Shown: piece after piece, positions 1-7,397 of the stretch
How positions within the stretch are numbered: position 1 is the stretch's first letter
Layout: every line of letters starts with the position of its first letter
Source of the DNA: Humibacillus sp.
Lineage (GTDB): Bacteria > Actinomycetota > Actinomycetes > Actinomycetales > Dermatophilaceae
Assembly: GCA_030452985.1 (NCBI GenBank)
Contig: JAKDLG010000030.1
Span: 1-38,372, forward strand
DNA: 38,372 nt
Direction of reading: 5' to 3'
The notes under the pieces: model-generated
The model's input: only the letters and a program-made list of their open reading frames with translations
Told to the model about the DNA's origin: nothing
Database searches by the model: none
Position numbers and translations under genes: made by a program

Positions 1-108
1 ATTTCCGCCCGTTCCGTTTGGGCCCCCTCCACGGGTTGTATCGCAAAACCCGCGCACCAATGCCGCCCAGCCACAGACACCCGGTCGAGTGGCCACTTTC
101 GTACGGTC
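1..108. other. left-edge non-coding stretch
   Basis: This short stretch lies downstream of the radical SAM gene stop at the left edge of the window. I see no convincing coding frame, hairpin or RNA gene in it. In related actinomycetes a DUF2344 (TIGR03936) gene often follows the TIGR03960 gene; if present here it would lie outside the window. Confidence 0.4.
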
Positions 109-2097
109 TCAATGCTGTTCGGCGAGGGCCTGACGGCCCGAGCCCATCACCGTCAGGGGTAACAGGGTCTGACCGGTGGGACCCACCTCGATCTCGGTGC
201 CCATCTGGGGGCAGACCCCGCAGTCGAAGCAGGGAGTCCAGCGGCAGTCGTCGACCTCGGTCTCGTCGAGGGCGTCCTGCCAGTCCTCCCAGAGCCAGTC
301 CTTGTCGAGGCCGGAGTCGAGGTGGTCCCAGGGCAGCACCTCGTGCTGGTCTCGTTCACGCGTGGTGTACCAGGCGAGGTCGACGGGCAGGTCGGCCAGG
401 GCCGTCTCGGTTGCGGCCATCCACCGCTCGTAGGAGAAGTGCTCGCTCCAACCGTCGAAGCGCTGGCCGTCGCGCCAGACCGTCTCGATGACGCGCCCGA
501 TCCGTCGGTCGCCACGCGACAGCAGGCCCTCGACGATGCCGGGCTTGCCGTCGTGGTAGCGGAACCCGATCGAGCTGGCGTACCGCTTGTCTGCGCGAAT
601 CGCGTCGCGCAGCTTGGCCAGCCTCGCGTCCGTCTCCGCGGCGCCGAGCTGGGCCGTCCACTGGAACGGAGTGTGCGGCTTCGGCACGAACCCACCGATC
701 GACACGGTGCAGCGGATGTCGCGTCGCCCCGAGGCCTGCCGACCGGTGTCGATCACCCGCTTGGCCACCTCGGCGATCTGCAGCACGTCGTCGTCGGTCT
801 CGGTGGGCAGACCGCACATGAAGTAGAGCTTCACCTGCCGCCAGCCGGCACCGTAGGCGGCCGCGACGGTCTTGATGAGGTCATCCTCGGTGACCATCTT
901 GTTGATCACCTTGCGGATGCGCTCCGACCCGCCCTCGGGCGCGAAGGTGAGGCCCGAGCGCCGACCGTTGCGGGTCAGCTCGTTGGCGAGGTCGATGTTG
1001 AAGGCGTCGACGCGGGTCGACGGGAGCGAGAGGCCGGTCTGGGTGCCCTCGTACCGGTCGGCAAGCCCCTTGGTCATCGCGGCGATCTCGGAGTGGTCGG
1101 CCGAGCTCAGTGAGAGCAGACCGACCTCCTCGAACCCCGTTGCGGCCAGACCTCGTTCGACCATCTCACCGACGCCGGTGATGGAGCGCTCTCGCACGGG
1201 CCGGGTGATCATGCCGGCCTGGCAGAAGCGGCATCCGCGGGTGCAGCCGCGAAAGATCTCGACCGACATGCGCTCGTGCACCGACTCGGCCAGCGGCACG
1301 AGCGGCTGCTTCGGGTAGGGCCACGCGTCGAGGTCCATGACGGTGTGCTTCGACACCCGCCACGGCACGCCGGTCGCGTCGGGCGCCGGTGCGACCCGCT
1401 GGATGCGGCCGTCGGACAGGTAGCTGACCTCGTAGAAGGCGGGCACGTAGACGCCACCCGTGCGCGCGAGTCGCAGCAGCACCTCACGGCGCCCACCGGG
1501 GCGGCCCGACGCCTTCCACTCCCCCACGATGTCGGTGACGGTCAGCACCGCCTGCTCGCCGTCGCCGACGATGGCGCAGTCGATGAAGTCGGCCACCGGC
1601 TCGGGGTTGAAGGCCGCGTGGCCGCCGGCGATGACGATCGGGTCGTCGATACCGCGGTCGGCGGCGTGCAGCGGGATCCCGGCCAGGTCGAGGGCGGTGA
1701 GCATGTTGGTGTAGCCGAGCTCGGTCGAGAAGCTGAGACCCAACAGGTCGAAGTCACGCACCGACCGATGGGCGTCGACGGTGAACTGCGGGAGGCCCGC
1801 CTCGCGCAGCAGCGCCTCGAGATCGGGCCAGACGGAGTAGGTGCGCTCGGCGATGACGTCGGCCCGCTCGTTGAGCACCTCGTAGAGGATCATGACGCCC
1901 TGGTTGGGCACCCCCACCTCGTAGGCGTCAGGGTACATCAGGGCCCAACGGGTGGTCAGGTCGGCGCCGTCAGGGCCGAAGCCGCCGACGTTCCACTCCT
2001 TGACGGTCGAGTTGAGCTCACCACCGACGTACTGGATGGGCTTGTTCACCCGCTCGAGCAGCGGCTCGAGGTCACCCCATACCGAGTCTCCGATCAT
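109..2097 (-). CDS. TIGR03960-type B12-binding radical SAM protein
   Basis: A 662-residue radical SAM enzyme with a vitamin-B12-binding-like N-terminal half (about residues 45-195, ending in a GDGEQ segment) and a radical SAM core. The [4Fe-4S]-binding CxxxCxxC cysteines are visible at 285, 289 and 292 in FRGCTRGCRFCQAG. The C-terminal tail adds a second cysteine cluster (CRWTPCFDCGVCPQ), a hallmark of this family, which in actinobacteria sits near rne and the mre/rod genes. The reaction is not established; tRNA or cofactor modification is usually guessed. The chosen ATG has no Shine-Dalgarno sequence but lies 6 nt after a TACGAT hexamer, which suggests a leaderless mRNA. It is divergent from the ribbon-helix-helix gene. 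The family call is firm; the function is unknown. Confidence 0.9.
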   Translation of the reverse strand: MIGDSVWGDLEPLLERVNKPIQYVGGELNSTVKEWNVGGFGPDGADLTTRWALMYPDAYEVGVPNQGVMILYEVLNERADVIAERTYSVWPDLEALLREAGLPQFTVDAHRSVRDFDLLGLSFSTELGYTNMLTALDLAGIPLHAADRGIDDPIVIAGGHAAFNPEPVADFIDCAIVGDGEQAVLTVTDIVGEWKASGRPGGRREVLLRLARTGGVYVPAFYEVSYLSDGRIQRVAPAPDATGVPWRVSKHTVMDLDAWPYPKQPLVPLAESVHERMSVEIFRGCTRGCRFCQAGMITRPVRERSITGVGEMVERGLAATGFEEVGLLSLSSADHSEIAAMTKGLADRYEGTQTGLSLPSTRVDAFNIDLANELTRNGRRSGLTFAPEGGSERIRKVINKMVTEDDLIKTVAAAYGAGWRQVKLYFMCGLPTETDDDVLQIAEVAKRVIDTGRQASGRRDIRCTVSIGGFVPKPHTPFQWTAQLGAAETDARLAKLRDAIRADKRYASSIGFRYHDGKPGIVEGLLSRGDRRIGRVIETVWRDGQRFDGWSEHFSYERWMAATETALADLPVDLAWYTTRERDQHEVLPWDHLDSGLDKDWLWEDWQDALDETEVDDCRWTPCFDCGVCPQMGTEIEVGPTGQTLLPLTVMGSGRQALAEQH

Positions 2098-2103
2098 CGG
2101 GCC

Positions 2104-2109
2104 ATCGTA
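2104..2109 (-). promoter_or_regulatory. leaderless -10 for the radical SAM gene
   Basis: On the minus strand TACGAT fits the actinobacterial TAnnnT -10 element and ends 6 nt before the ATG at 2097, so transcription would begin at or next to the start codon. I see no good -35. This is inference from spacing and the absence of a ribosome binding site. Confidence 0.45.
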
Positions 2110-2142
2110 CGTGCCGTCGACGGTCGCACCTGTCGAAGCGAC

Positions 2143-2168
2143 GCTAGTTTGCTAGCATGCTTGCATGG
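2143..2168 (+). promoter_or_regulatory. palindromic promoter/operator of the RHH gene
   Basis: The stretch holds GCTAG, then GCTAGC, GCATGC and TGCATG in overlapping succession, a run of small palindromes typical of ribbon-helix-helix repressor sites. TAGCAT (2153-2158) inside it fits a -10 and stands 6 nt before the ATG at 2165, so operator, promoter and start codon overlap. The likely meaning is autorepression of a leaderless RHH-VOC transcript. The opposite radical SAM promoter lies about 40 bp away and may be co-regulated. Confidence 0.45.
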
Positions 2169-2326
2169 TAACCGACCCCCGGCCCGGCAAGGCCCAGTTC
2201 AACGTCTACCTGCCCCACCCCCTCATCACCCGCGTCAAACACCTCGCCATCGACGAGGGCACCAGCCTGTCGGCCCTCGTCGAGGCGGCGCTGACCGAGT
2301 ACGCAGACCGCAAGGAGAAGCCATGA
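2165..2326 (+). CDS. small ribbon-helix-helix (CopG/Arc-type) regulator
   Basis: A 53-residue protein with the RHH plan: a short beta strand (QFNVYLPHPL), then two helices separated by a turn (ITRVKHLAIDEGTS, LSALVEAALTEYADRK). Such proteins dimerise and bind DNA through the paired strand. Its TGA overlaps the ATG of the VOC gene (ATGA), so the two are translationally coupled. No toxin gene follows, so it is more likely an orphan repressor than a toxin-antitoxin partner. The ATG at 2157 is ruled out as a start because that frame stops after four codons. There is no Shine-Dalgarno sequence; a palindromic -10 region sits directly upstream. Confidence 0.75.
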   Translation: MVTDPRPGKAQFNVYLPHPLITRVKHLAIDEGTSLSALVEAALTEYADRKEKP

Positions 2327-3090
2327 ACGGCACGCCCGCCCCCCGGCTCACCCTGGCCGGCATCCGCTTCACCGACGACGTGGCCCGGATGCGCGCCTAC
2401 CTCGAGGCGCTCGGCCTGTCGGCCGGCATCACCCGGTCGACGACGCAGGCCGACTGGGCCGCGATGCACGCCGGCGCCGGGCAGGTGCTGCTGCACTCCG
2501 CTGCCACGAGCGACCACCGGATGCCGTCGGGCACGACCCTGCTGACGGGTGAGACGCCAGATGTGGCCGAGCTCGCCGGCATCCTCGAGCACCGTGGCCC
2601 GGCGACCGTCCTGGTCGACGAGGCGTACGCGCGCTCGCTCGAGGTGATCGACCCCCTCGGCGCTCTCGTCGTCGTCAACGAGACCCAGACCGACACCTAC
2701 GGCTACGACACGCAGCGTCCCGAGCCCGACCCCGGTGTCGAGGTGGTGCTCTCCCGCTTCACCGACCCGACCGGCCCCTACGCCGACTTCGCCCTGGACG
2801 TCGGGCTGCACCCGGTCGGCGAGTGGGGCGGCGGGTACGCGGCGTACGGCGCGGGGCGCGGCATCCTCGGGCTGCATCACGACGACGGGTCGACGGGTCT
2901 GGGCGGCCCTGGCCCACACCCCCGCGTGGCACTGGGCTTCTACACGAGCGGTCACCTCGAGCAGCTGCAGCAACGGCTGTCGGCGGCCGGCTTCGAGCCG
3001 GGAACGATCGTCCTGGCCGACTTCGGCTCGCGGATCGAGACGGTCGACCCCGACGGTCAGCACGTCGAGATCCACCACCGGTCGAGGTGA
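2323..3090 (+). CDS. VOC (glyoxalase/bleomycin-resistance) family protein, two domains
   Basis: A 255-residue protein that reads as two tandem VOC modules: residues about 8-125 (LTLAGIRFTDDVARMRAYLEALGL ... DPLGALVVVNE) and about 140-252 (SRFTDPTGPYADFALDVGL ... VDPDGQHVEIHH). The second half ends with the typical DPDG-x-x-VEIHH strand that supplies a metal ligand; the first half has DPLGALVVV at the same place and looks less able to bind metal. Members include dioxygenases, glyoxalases and drug-binding proteins, so the substrate cannot be named. The ATG overlaps the RHH stop, and the RHH protein probably controls it. A perfect 15-bp inverted repeat spans its stop codon. Confidence 0.75.
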   Translation: MNGTPAPRLTLAGIRFTDDVARMRAYLEALGLSAGITRSTTQADWAAMHAGAGQVLLHSAATSDHRMPSGTTLLTGETPDVAELAGILEHRGPATVLVDEAYARSLEVIDPLGALVVVNETQTDTYGYDTQRPEPDPGVEVVLSRFTDPTGPYADFALDVGLHPVGEWGGGYAAYGAGRGILGLHHDDGSTGLGGPGPHPRVALGFYTSGHLEQLQQRLSAAGFEPGTIVLADFGSRIETVDPDGQHVEIHHRSR

Positions 3091-3123
3091 TGCGCGGCCA
3101 TCGGCGGTCGCGCATCACCTCGA
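3082..3123. terminator. bidirectional terminator hairpin
   Basis: A perfect 15-bp inverted repeat: TCGAGGTGATGCGCG at 3082-3096 and its complement at 3109-3123, around a 12-nt loop that itself contains GCC/GGC. It lies between the convergent VOC and acyl-CoA synthetase genes and includes the VOC stop codon. Neither side carries a T tract, as is common for actinobacterial terminators. It could serve both transcripts. Confidence 0.6.
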
Positions 3124-3141
3124 ATCCACTGTGGTAGCTCG

Positions 3142-5001
3142 TCAGGCGTCGGTGTAGAGCTTGTCGATCTCGTCACGATACTTGTCGGTGACGATCCGGC
3201 GCCGCAGCTTCATGCTCGGCGTCAGCTCGCCGCCCTCGACGCTCAGATCGTGATCGAGGATTGCGAAGCTCTTGATGGTCTCCCACCGGTTGAGGCCGGC
3301 GTTGAGGTCGTCGACGTACTTCTGCACGAGCGCCCGGGCCTGTGGTGAGGTGGCGATCTCGGCGTACGACTTGCCGGCCAACCCCTGCGTCGCGGCCCAC
3401 CCGGTGATCGCGTCGGGGTCGAGGGTGACGAGTGCCGTGGCGTAGTTGTGGCCGGCGCCGTGAACGAGAAACTGGCTGACGAACGGGCACTGCCCCTTGA
3501 AGGTGGCCTCGATGGCGGCCGGAGCGATGTACTTGCCGCCCGAGGTCTTGAAGAGGTCCTTCTTGCGGTCGGTGACGTAGACGAAGCCGCGCTCGTCGAT
3601 TCGCCCGATGTCGCCGCTGCTGAACCAGCCGTCGTCGGTGAGCACCTCGGCGGTCGCCTCGGGGTTGTTGTGGTAGCCGCGCATGACCCCCGGCCCCTTG
3701 ATCAGGATCTCGCCGTCGTCGGCGATGCGCACCGCGGTGCCGGGCATCGGCCAGCCGACCGACCCGAAGGCGTACTCCCCCGGCGTCGGGGTGTTGACCG
3801 TTGTTCCCGAAGAGGTCTCGGTGAGGCCGTAGCCCTCACCGACGAGCAGACCGACCGCGGCGAACCACTTGGCGACATCGGCGTTGAGCGGGGCCGAGCC
3901 ACTGATCATGAACCGCACCCGGCCGCCGAAGCGCTCCTGAACCTTGCTCAGCACCAGCTTCGTGGCGACCTTGTGGCGAAGCGCGAGGGCGGTCGAGGGA
4001 GACTCTCCGCGCTCGCGCACGTCGCGCATCTCGCCGCCGACGCCGAGCGCCCAGTCGATCAGAGACTTCTTGACGCCGGTCTCCTGCGCGAACATCAGTG
4101 AGACCCGGCCGTACGCCTTCTCGAAGATCCGCGGAGGGCCGGCCATGAAGGTCGGCTTGATGATCGCCATGTTCTCGACGATCTTCTCGACACGCCCGTC
4201 GACGGCGGTCGGGAAGCCGATCTGCAGGCCGGTCGCCAGCAGCATCTTGCCGAAGACGTGCGAGAGCGGCAGCCAGAGGAACTGCAGGTCATCCAGGGTG
4301 AGCGAGCCGACAGCGTCGATCACCGCCCCCTCGTAGACGACGCTGTCGTGCACCAGGCGCACCCCCTTGGGCCGGCCGGTGGTGCCCGAGGTGTAGATCA
4401 GCACCGCGAGGTGCTCGGGGCCGAGGGCGTCGATGCGGTCATCGACGGCCGTGGGCTGCTCGGCAAGCAGGGCCCGCCCGCGTTCGGCGAGGTCGTCGGT
4501 GGTGATCACCCAGCCGTCATCGCTGCCGCTGCCGGTGAGCGCGATGACATGCCGGACGTCGCCGATCTCGGCCCGACGTTCGGTCAGCTTGGCGACCTGG
4601 GCGTCGTCCTCGGCGAAGACGATGCACGAGCCCGAGTCGGTGAGGATGTAGGCGACGTCACCTCCGATCGTCGTCGGGTAGACGGTCGTGGTGGCGGCCC
4701 CGCAGCAGATGATGGCGAGATCGGCCAGCACCCATTCGACCCGCGTCGTCGATGCCACCGCGACCCGGTCCTCGACCTCCACCCCCAGGCTGATCAGGCC
4801 TGCGGACCACTCCCGCACGACTGTGTCGGTCTCACGCCACGTCATGGTACGCAGCCGGCTGCCACCGTTCTCGAAGTACAGGTAGGCCGCTGCGTCGGGC
4901 GTGGCCCGCACCCGGTTCCGGAACAGGGCACCGACACTCGGCGCTCGGCCGTCGAGGATGGCCTGGTCGACGACCTGGTCAGTGCGGGCGTGCAGGGGCA
5001 T
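3142..5001 (-). CDS. long-chain fatty acid-CoA ligase (AMP-forming)
   Basis: A 619-residue ANL-superfamily ligase that activates a fatty acid through acyl-AMP and transfers it to CoA. The P-loop-like motif YTSGTTGRPKG is at about 203-213, followed by YGLTETSSGTT, the GDIGRIDERGFVYVTDRKKDLFKTSG hinge region and a C-terminal lysine-containing lid. Length and motifs fit the FadD15-like bacterial long-chain acyl-CoA synthetases. I chose the ATG at 5001 because GGAG lies 8 nt upstream (AAGGAGTCCGA); an open frame extends 24 codons further but has no ribosome site. It stands alone, downstream of rodA by 134 bp. A TTGACA box abutting a 14-bp palindrome upstream suggests regulation by a repressor, perhaps one sensing acyl-CoA. 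Confidence 0.88.
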   Translation of the reverse strand: MPLHARTDQVVDQAILDGRAPSVGALFRNRVRATPDAAAYLYFENGGSRLRTMTWRETDTVVREWSAGLISLGVEVEDRVAVASTTRVEWVLADLAIICCGAATTTVYPTTIGGDVAYILTDSGSCIVFAEDDAQVAKLTERRAEIGDVRHVIALTGSGSDDGWVITTDDLAERGRALLAEQPTAVDDRIDALGPEHLAVLIYTSGTTGRPKGVRLVHDSVVYEGAVIDAVGSLTLDDLQFLWLPLSHVFGKMLLATGLQIGFPTAVDGRVEKIVENMAIIKPTFMAGPPRIFEKAYGRVSLMFAQETGVKKSLIDWALGVGGEMRDVRERGESPSTALALRHKVATKLVLSKVQERFGGRVRFMISGSAPLNADVAKWFAAVGLLVGEGYGLTETSSGTTVNTPTPGEYAFGSVGWPMPGTAVRIADDGEILIKGPGVMRGYHNNPEATAEVLTDDGWFSSGDIGRIDERGFVYVTDRKKDLFKTSGGKYIAPAAIEATFKGQCPFVSQFLVHGAGHNYATALVTLDPDAITGWAATQGLAGKSYAEIATSPQARALVQKYVDDLNAGLNRWETIKSFAILDHDLSVEGGELTPSMKLRRRIVTDKYRDEIDKLYTDA

Positions 5002-5067
5002 TCGGACTCCTTCGTCGCTGCGGTCAGCCGTGGCGTCGTGTCGCCAGCGCTTCCGTTGGGCAGATCG

Positions 5068-5087
5068 TGTCAAGGAACGCCCGTTCC
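5068..5087 (-). promoter_or_regulatory. candidate promoter/operator of the acyl-CoA synthetase gene
   Basis: On the minus strand a perfect TTGACA (5068-5073) is directly preceded by the palindrome GGAACGGGCGTTCC (5074-5087, two 6-bp arms and a 2-bp centre). This looks like a -35 box next to a repressor or activator site. No good TAnnnT stands 16-19 nt downstream, so the promoter is uncertain. Confidence 0.35.
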
Positions 5088-5135
5088 GTCACCTCTTCGG
5101 CGGTGAAGGAGACCGCACCGTGACCCCCCGGTAAC

Positions 5136-6368
5136 TTACCGCCCCTCGCTGCCGAGCAGGCCAGTCGTCGACGAGACCTTGCCGACCAGCCCGACCGCGA
5201 TCCAGGCGGCCACCATCGAGGAGCCGCCGTACGACACGAACGGCAGCGGCAGGCCCGTGACCGGGGTGATCCCGAGGTTCATCCCGATGTTCTCGAACGA
5301 CTGCACCCCGAACCACACCGCAACGCCGGTCACCACGAGACGCCCGAAGGGCTCGACCCGGCCTGCCACGAGCACCGCGCGCACGACGATGAAGCCGATC
5401 AGCCCGATCAGGCCCACGGCTCCGACGAATCCGAGCTCCTCCCCCACGACGGAGAAGACGAAGTCGGTCTCCTGGAACGGGATGAAGCCGCCCTGGGTCT
5501 GGTGGCCCTCGAACAGGCCTTGGCCGCCCCACCCTCCGGAGCCGATGGCGAGGCGCACCTGCCGGGTCTGGTAGCCGATTCCCTGAGGGTCGAGCGAGGG
5601 GTCGAGAAAGGCGCGCAGGCGGTTGCGCTGGTAGACGCTCAGGATCGGCGTCAGGAACGCGGCCAGCACGACCGCGATGGCGGCCAGCGACACCCCAACG
5701 GTCCAGACCGGGGGCGTCCCCGCCGTCGCGATGATGACCACCGCCATCGCCACGAGCACGACGGCCGAGCCGAGATCCGGCTGAGCCAGTACAGCCGCGG
5801 TGGGGATGCCGGCTACCACCCAGGCGAGCGCCACGTCGCGGTGCCGTTGGCGCACGCGGCCCGCGGCCCGATGAGCCGTGCCCGCCCGGTCGGACCGGTC
5901 GGCGAGAAGCATGGCGATGCCGATCGCGAGCGCCACCTTCATCAGCTCGGACGGCTGCAGCGTGAAGCCACCCGGTAACCGGATCCAGGACCGCGACCCG
6001 TTCACCGTCGAGCCCAGGGGAGAGATCACCGCCACCAGTCCGAGCACGGCCAGCAGGTAGACGGCCGGGGCCAGCGCCCGGACGACCCGGAGGTCGACCC
6101 GGGTCACGGCCACGGCGGCGGCCATCCCCAGTCCCACGCTGATCGACTGCTTGAGGGCCAACGACGACCCGTGCGTCACATGGGTGGCCGACCAGATGAG
6201 CAGCACGCCGATCGTCGACAGACCCGCCGCGCCGGTGAAGAGGCCGAGGTCGACCCGCAGCAACGAACGCCCGCGCCCGCTGCGCCGACCAACCCGACCC
6301 GGGCCGCCGAGCCCGCCCTGGTCGGTGCGGGTCAGGAAGGCACGATCGAGGCGAGGATCTCGCGACAC
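5136..6368 (-). CDS. rodA: RodA, SEDS-family peptidoglycan polymerase
   Basis: A 410-residue polytopic membrane protein of the FtsW/RodA/SpoVE family. RodA polymerises lipid II into glycan strands together with a class B penicillin-binding protein during lateral or general wall growth. Visible signatures are FTLQPSELMKVA, IGYQTRQVRLAIGSGGWGGQGLFEG, the loop FIPFQETDFVFSVVGEELGFVG, and FENIGMNLGITPVTGLPLPFVSYGGSS. The loop and GYQ...SGG pattern favour RodA over FtsW. About ten transmembrane helices follow a basic N-terminal tail. The start is a GTG whose codon lies 37 nt inside the end of ribF, so the two are probably translationally coupled. No PBP2 gene or mre gene is adjacent in this window, which is unusual for rodA. 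Confidence 0.9.
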   Translation of the reverse strand: MSRDPRLDRAFLTRTDQGGLGGPGRVGRRSGRGRSLLRVDLGLFTGAAGLSTIGVLLIWSATHVTHGSSLALKQSISVGLGMAAAVAVTRVDLRVVRALAPAVYLLAVLGLVAVISPLGSTVNGSRSWIRLPGGFTLQPSELMKVALAIGIAMLLADRSDRAGTAHRAAGRVRQRHRDVALAWVVAGIPTAAVLAQPDLGSAVVLVAMAVVIIATAGTPPVWTVGVSLAAIAVVLAAFLTPILSVYQRNRLRAFLDPSLDPQGIGYQTRQVRLAIGSGGWGGQGLFEGHQTQGGFIPFQETDFVFSVVGEELGFVGAVGLIGLIGFIVVRAVLVAGRVEPFGRLVVTGVAVWFGVQSFENIGMNLGITPVTGLPLPFVSYGGSSMVAAWIAVGLVGKVSSTTGLLGSEGR

Positions 6369-7354
6369 CGTGTGACATCCTGCTGCATCTGCTCGACGAG
6401 CGCGTCGACAGAGTCGAACTTCAGGGTCGGCCGCAGGTTGGCGACGAACAGCATCGAGACGCGTTCGCCGTAGAGGTCGAGATCGGTGCGGTCGAGCACG
6501 TAGGCCTCGACCCGTCGCTGCTGGCCGTCGAACGTCGGGTTGGTCCCCACCGAGATGGCAGCGGGCAGGGTGCGGTCGGGATGGTTCGAGGCCATCCCCT
6601 GCCGCACCAGCCAGCCGGCGTACACCCCGTCGCAGGGCACCAGCCCCTCGTGGTCGGGGCTGAGGTTGGCGGTCGGGTAGCCCAGCTCACGCCCTCGGTG
6701 GTCACCGTGCACGACCGTGCCGGCGACTGCGTGCGGCCGGCCAAGGATCTCGATGGCGTGCTCGACGTTGCCGTCGAGCAGGTCGGACCGCAGCTGGGTC
6801 GAGCTCCAGCGGGTGGCCTCGGTGATGGGCTCAACAATCGCCTCGGTAGAGGCGTCGCCGGCGGTGTCGAGGGGCTGGGCCTCGCCGACGTCGTCGAGCG
6901 TGATCACCTCGAAGCCGTGCACCACCCCGAGCTCACGCAGGGTCTGCACGTCACCGGAGTTGCGCACCCCGAACCGGGTGTCCTTGCCGACCACCACCAC
7001 CGCAGCTCCCAACGCGTCGACGAAGGTCGAACGCACGAACTCCTCGGGGGTCTGCTGGGCGAAGTCGCGGGTGAACTCGATCACCAGCACAGCTGCGAGC
7101 CCGACCGACTCGAGAGCGTCGAGCCGCTGCTCGAGCGACATCACGGCTTCGGGAGCACGGTCGGGGTAGAGCACCGCCACCGGGTGCGGCTCGAAGGTCA
7201 CGGCGACCGGCATGGCCCCACGAAGGCTCGCCTCACGCACGACTCGGGTCAACACCTCACGGTGCCCGCGATGGACCCCGTCGAAGTTGCCGAGCGTGAC
7301 GACGGTGGGGCTCAGGCCCGTCGGGACGTCGCCCATTCCATACCACCGCTGCAC
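6332..7354 (-). CDS. ribF: bifunctional riboflavin kinase/FAD synthetase
   Basis: A 340-residue enzyme that phosphorylates riboflavin to FMN and adenylates FMN to FAD. The N-terminal FAD-synthetase (nucleotidyltransferase) half has VVTLGNFDGVHRGHREVL; the C-terminal flavokinase half has GRPHAVAGTVVHGDHRGRELGYPTANL and ends with the expected VSMLFVANLRPTLKFDSVDALVEQM. I chose the GTG at 7354 (protein starting MQRWYGMGDVPTGL): homologues begin with this MQRW-type sequence, and TACAGT stands 7 nt before it. The frame upstream is only the antisense of truB. It follows rbfA-truB in the usual order; rpsO, which often comes next, is replaced by rodA. Its flavins would supply the ApbE/FMN-binding module at 21363-24116. 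No FMN riboswitch was recognised upstream. Confidence 0.93.
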   Translation of the reverse strand: MQRWYGMGDVPTGLSPTVVTLGNFDGVHRGHREVLTRVVREASLRGAMPVAVTFEPHPVAVLYPDRAPEAVMSLEQRLDALESVGLAAVLVIEFTRDFAQQTPEEFVRSTFVDALGAAVVVVGKDTRFGVRNSGDVQTLRELGVVHGFEVITLDDVGEAQPLDTAGDASTEAIVEPITEATRWSSTQLRSDLLDGNVEHAIEILGRPHAVAGTVVHGDHRGRELGYPTANLSPDHEGLVPCDGVYAGWLVRQGMASNHPDRTLPAAISVGTNPTFDGQQRRVEAYVLDRTDLDLYGERVSMLFVANLRPTLKFDSVDALVEQMQQDVTRCREILASIVPS

Positions 7355-7361
7355 GGCGACC

Positions 7362-7367
7362 ACTGTA
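7362..7367 (-). promoter_or_regulatory. leaderless -10 for ribF
   Basis: TACAGT on the minus strand ends 7 nt before the GTG start of ribF, in the 43-nt gap after truB. This gives ribF (and the overlapping rodA) a possible promoter of their own beside read-through from rbfA-truB. Confidence 0.4.
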
Positions 7368-7397
7368 GTGGCCGCATCGGAGCCTTCGTACACGCGC

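Noticed and set aside
1276..3090. 604-codon open frame on the plus strand ending with the VOC gene
   Set aside because: Its first two thirds are antisense to the radical SAM gene and lie across the RHH gene in another frame. Only the part from 2323 has family sequence and a coupled start.
7355..7397. FMN riboswitch before ribF
   Set aside because: Only 43 nt separate truB and ribF, too short for the aptamer, and ribF appears leaderless.
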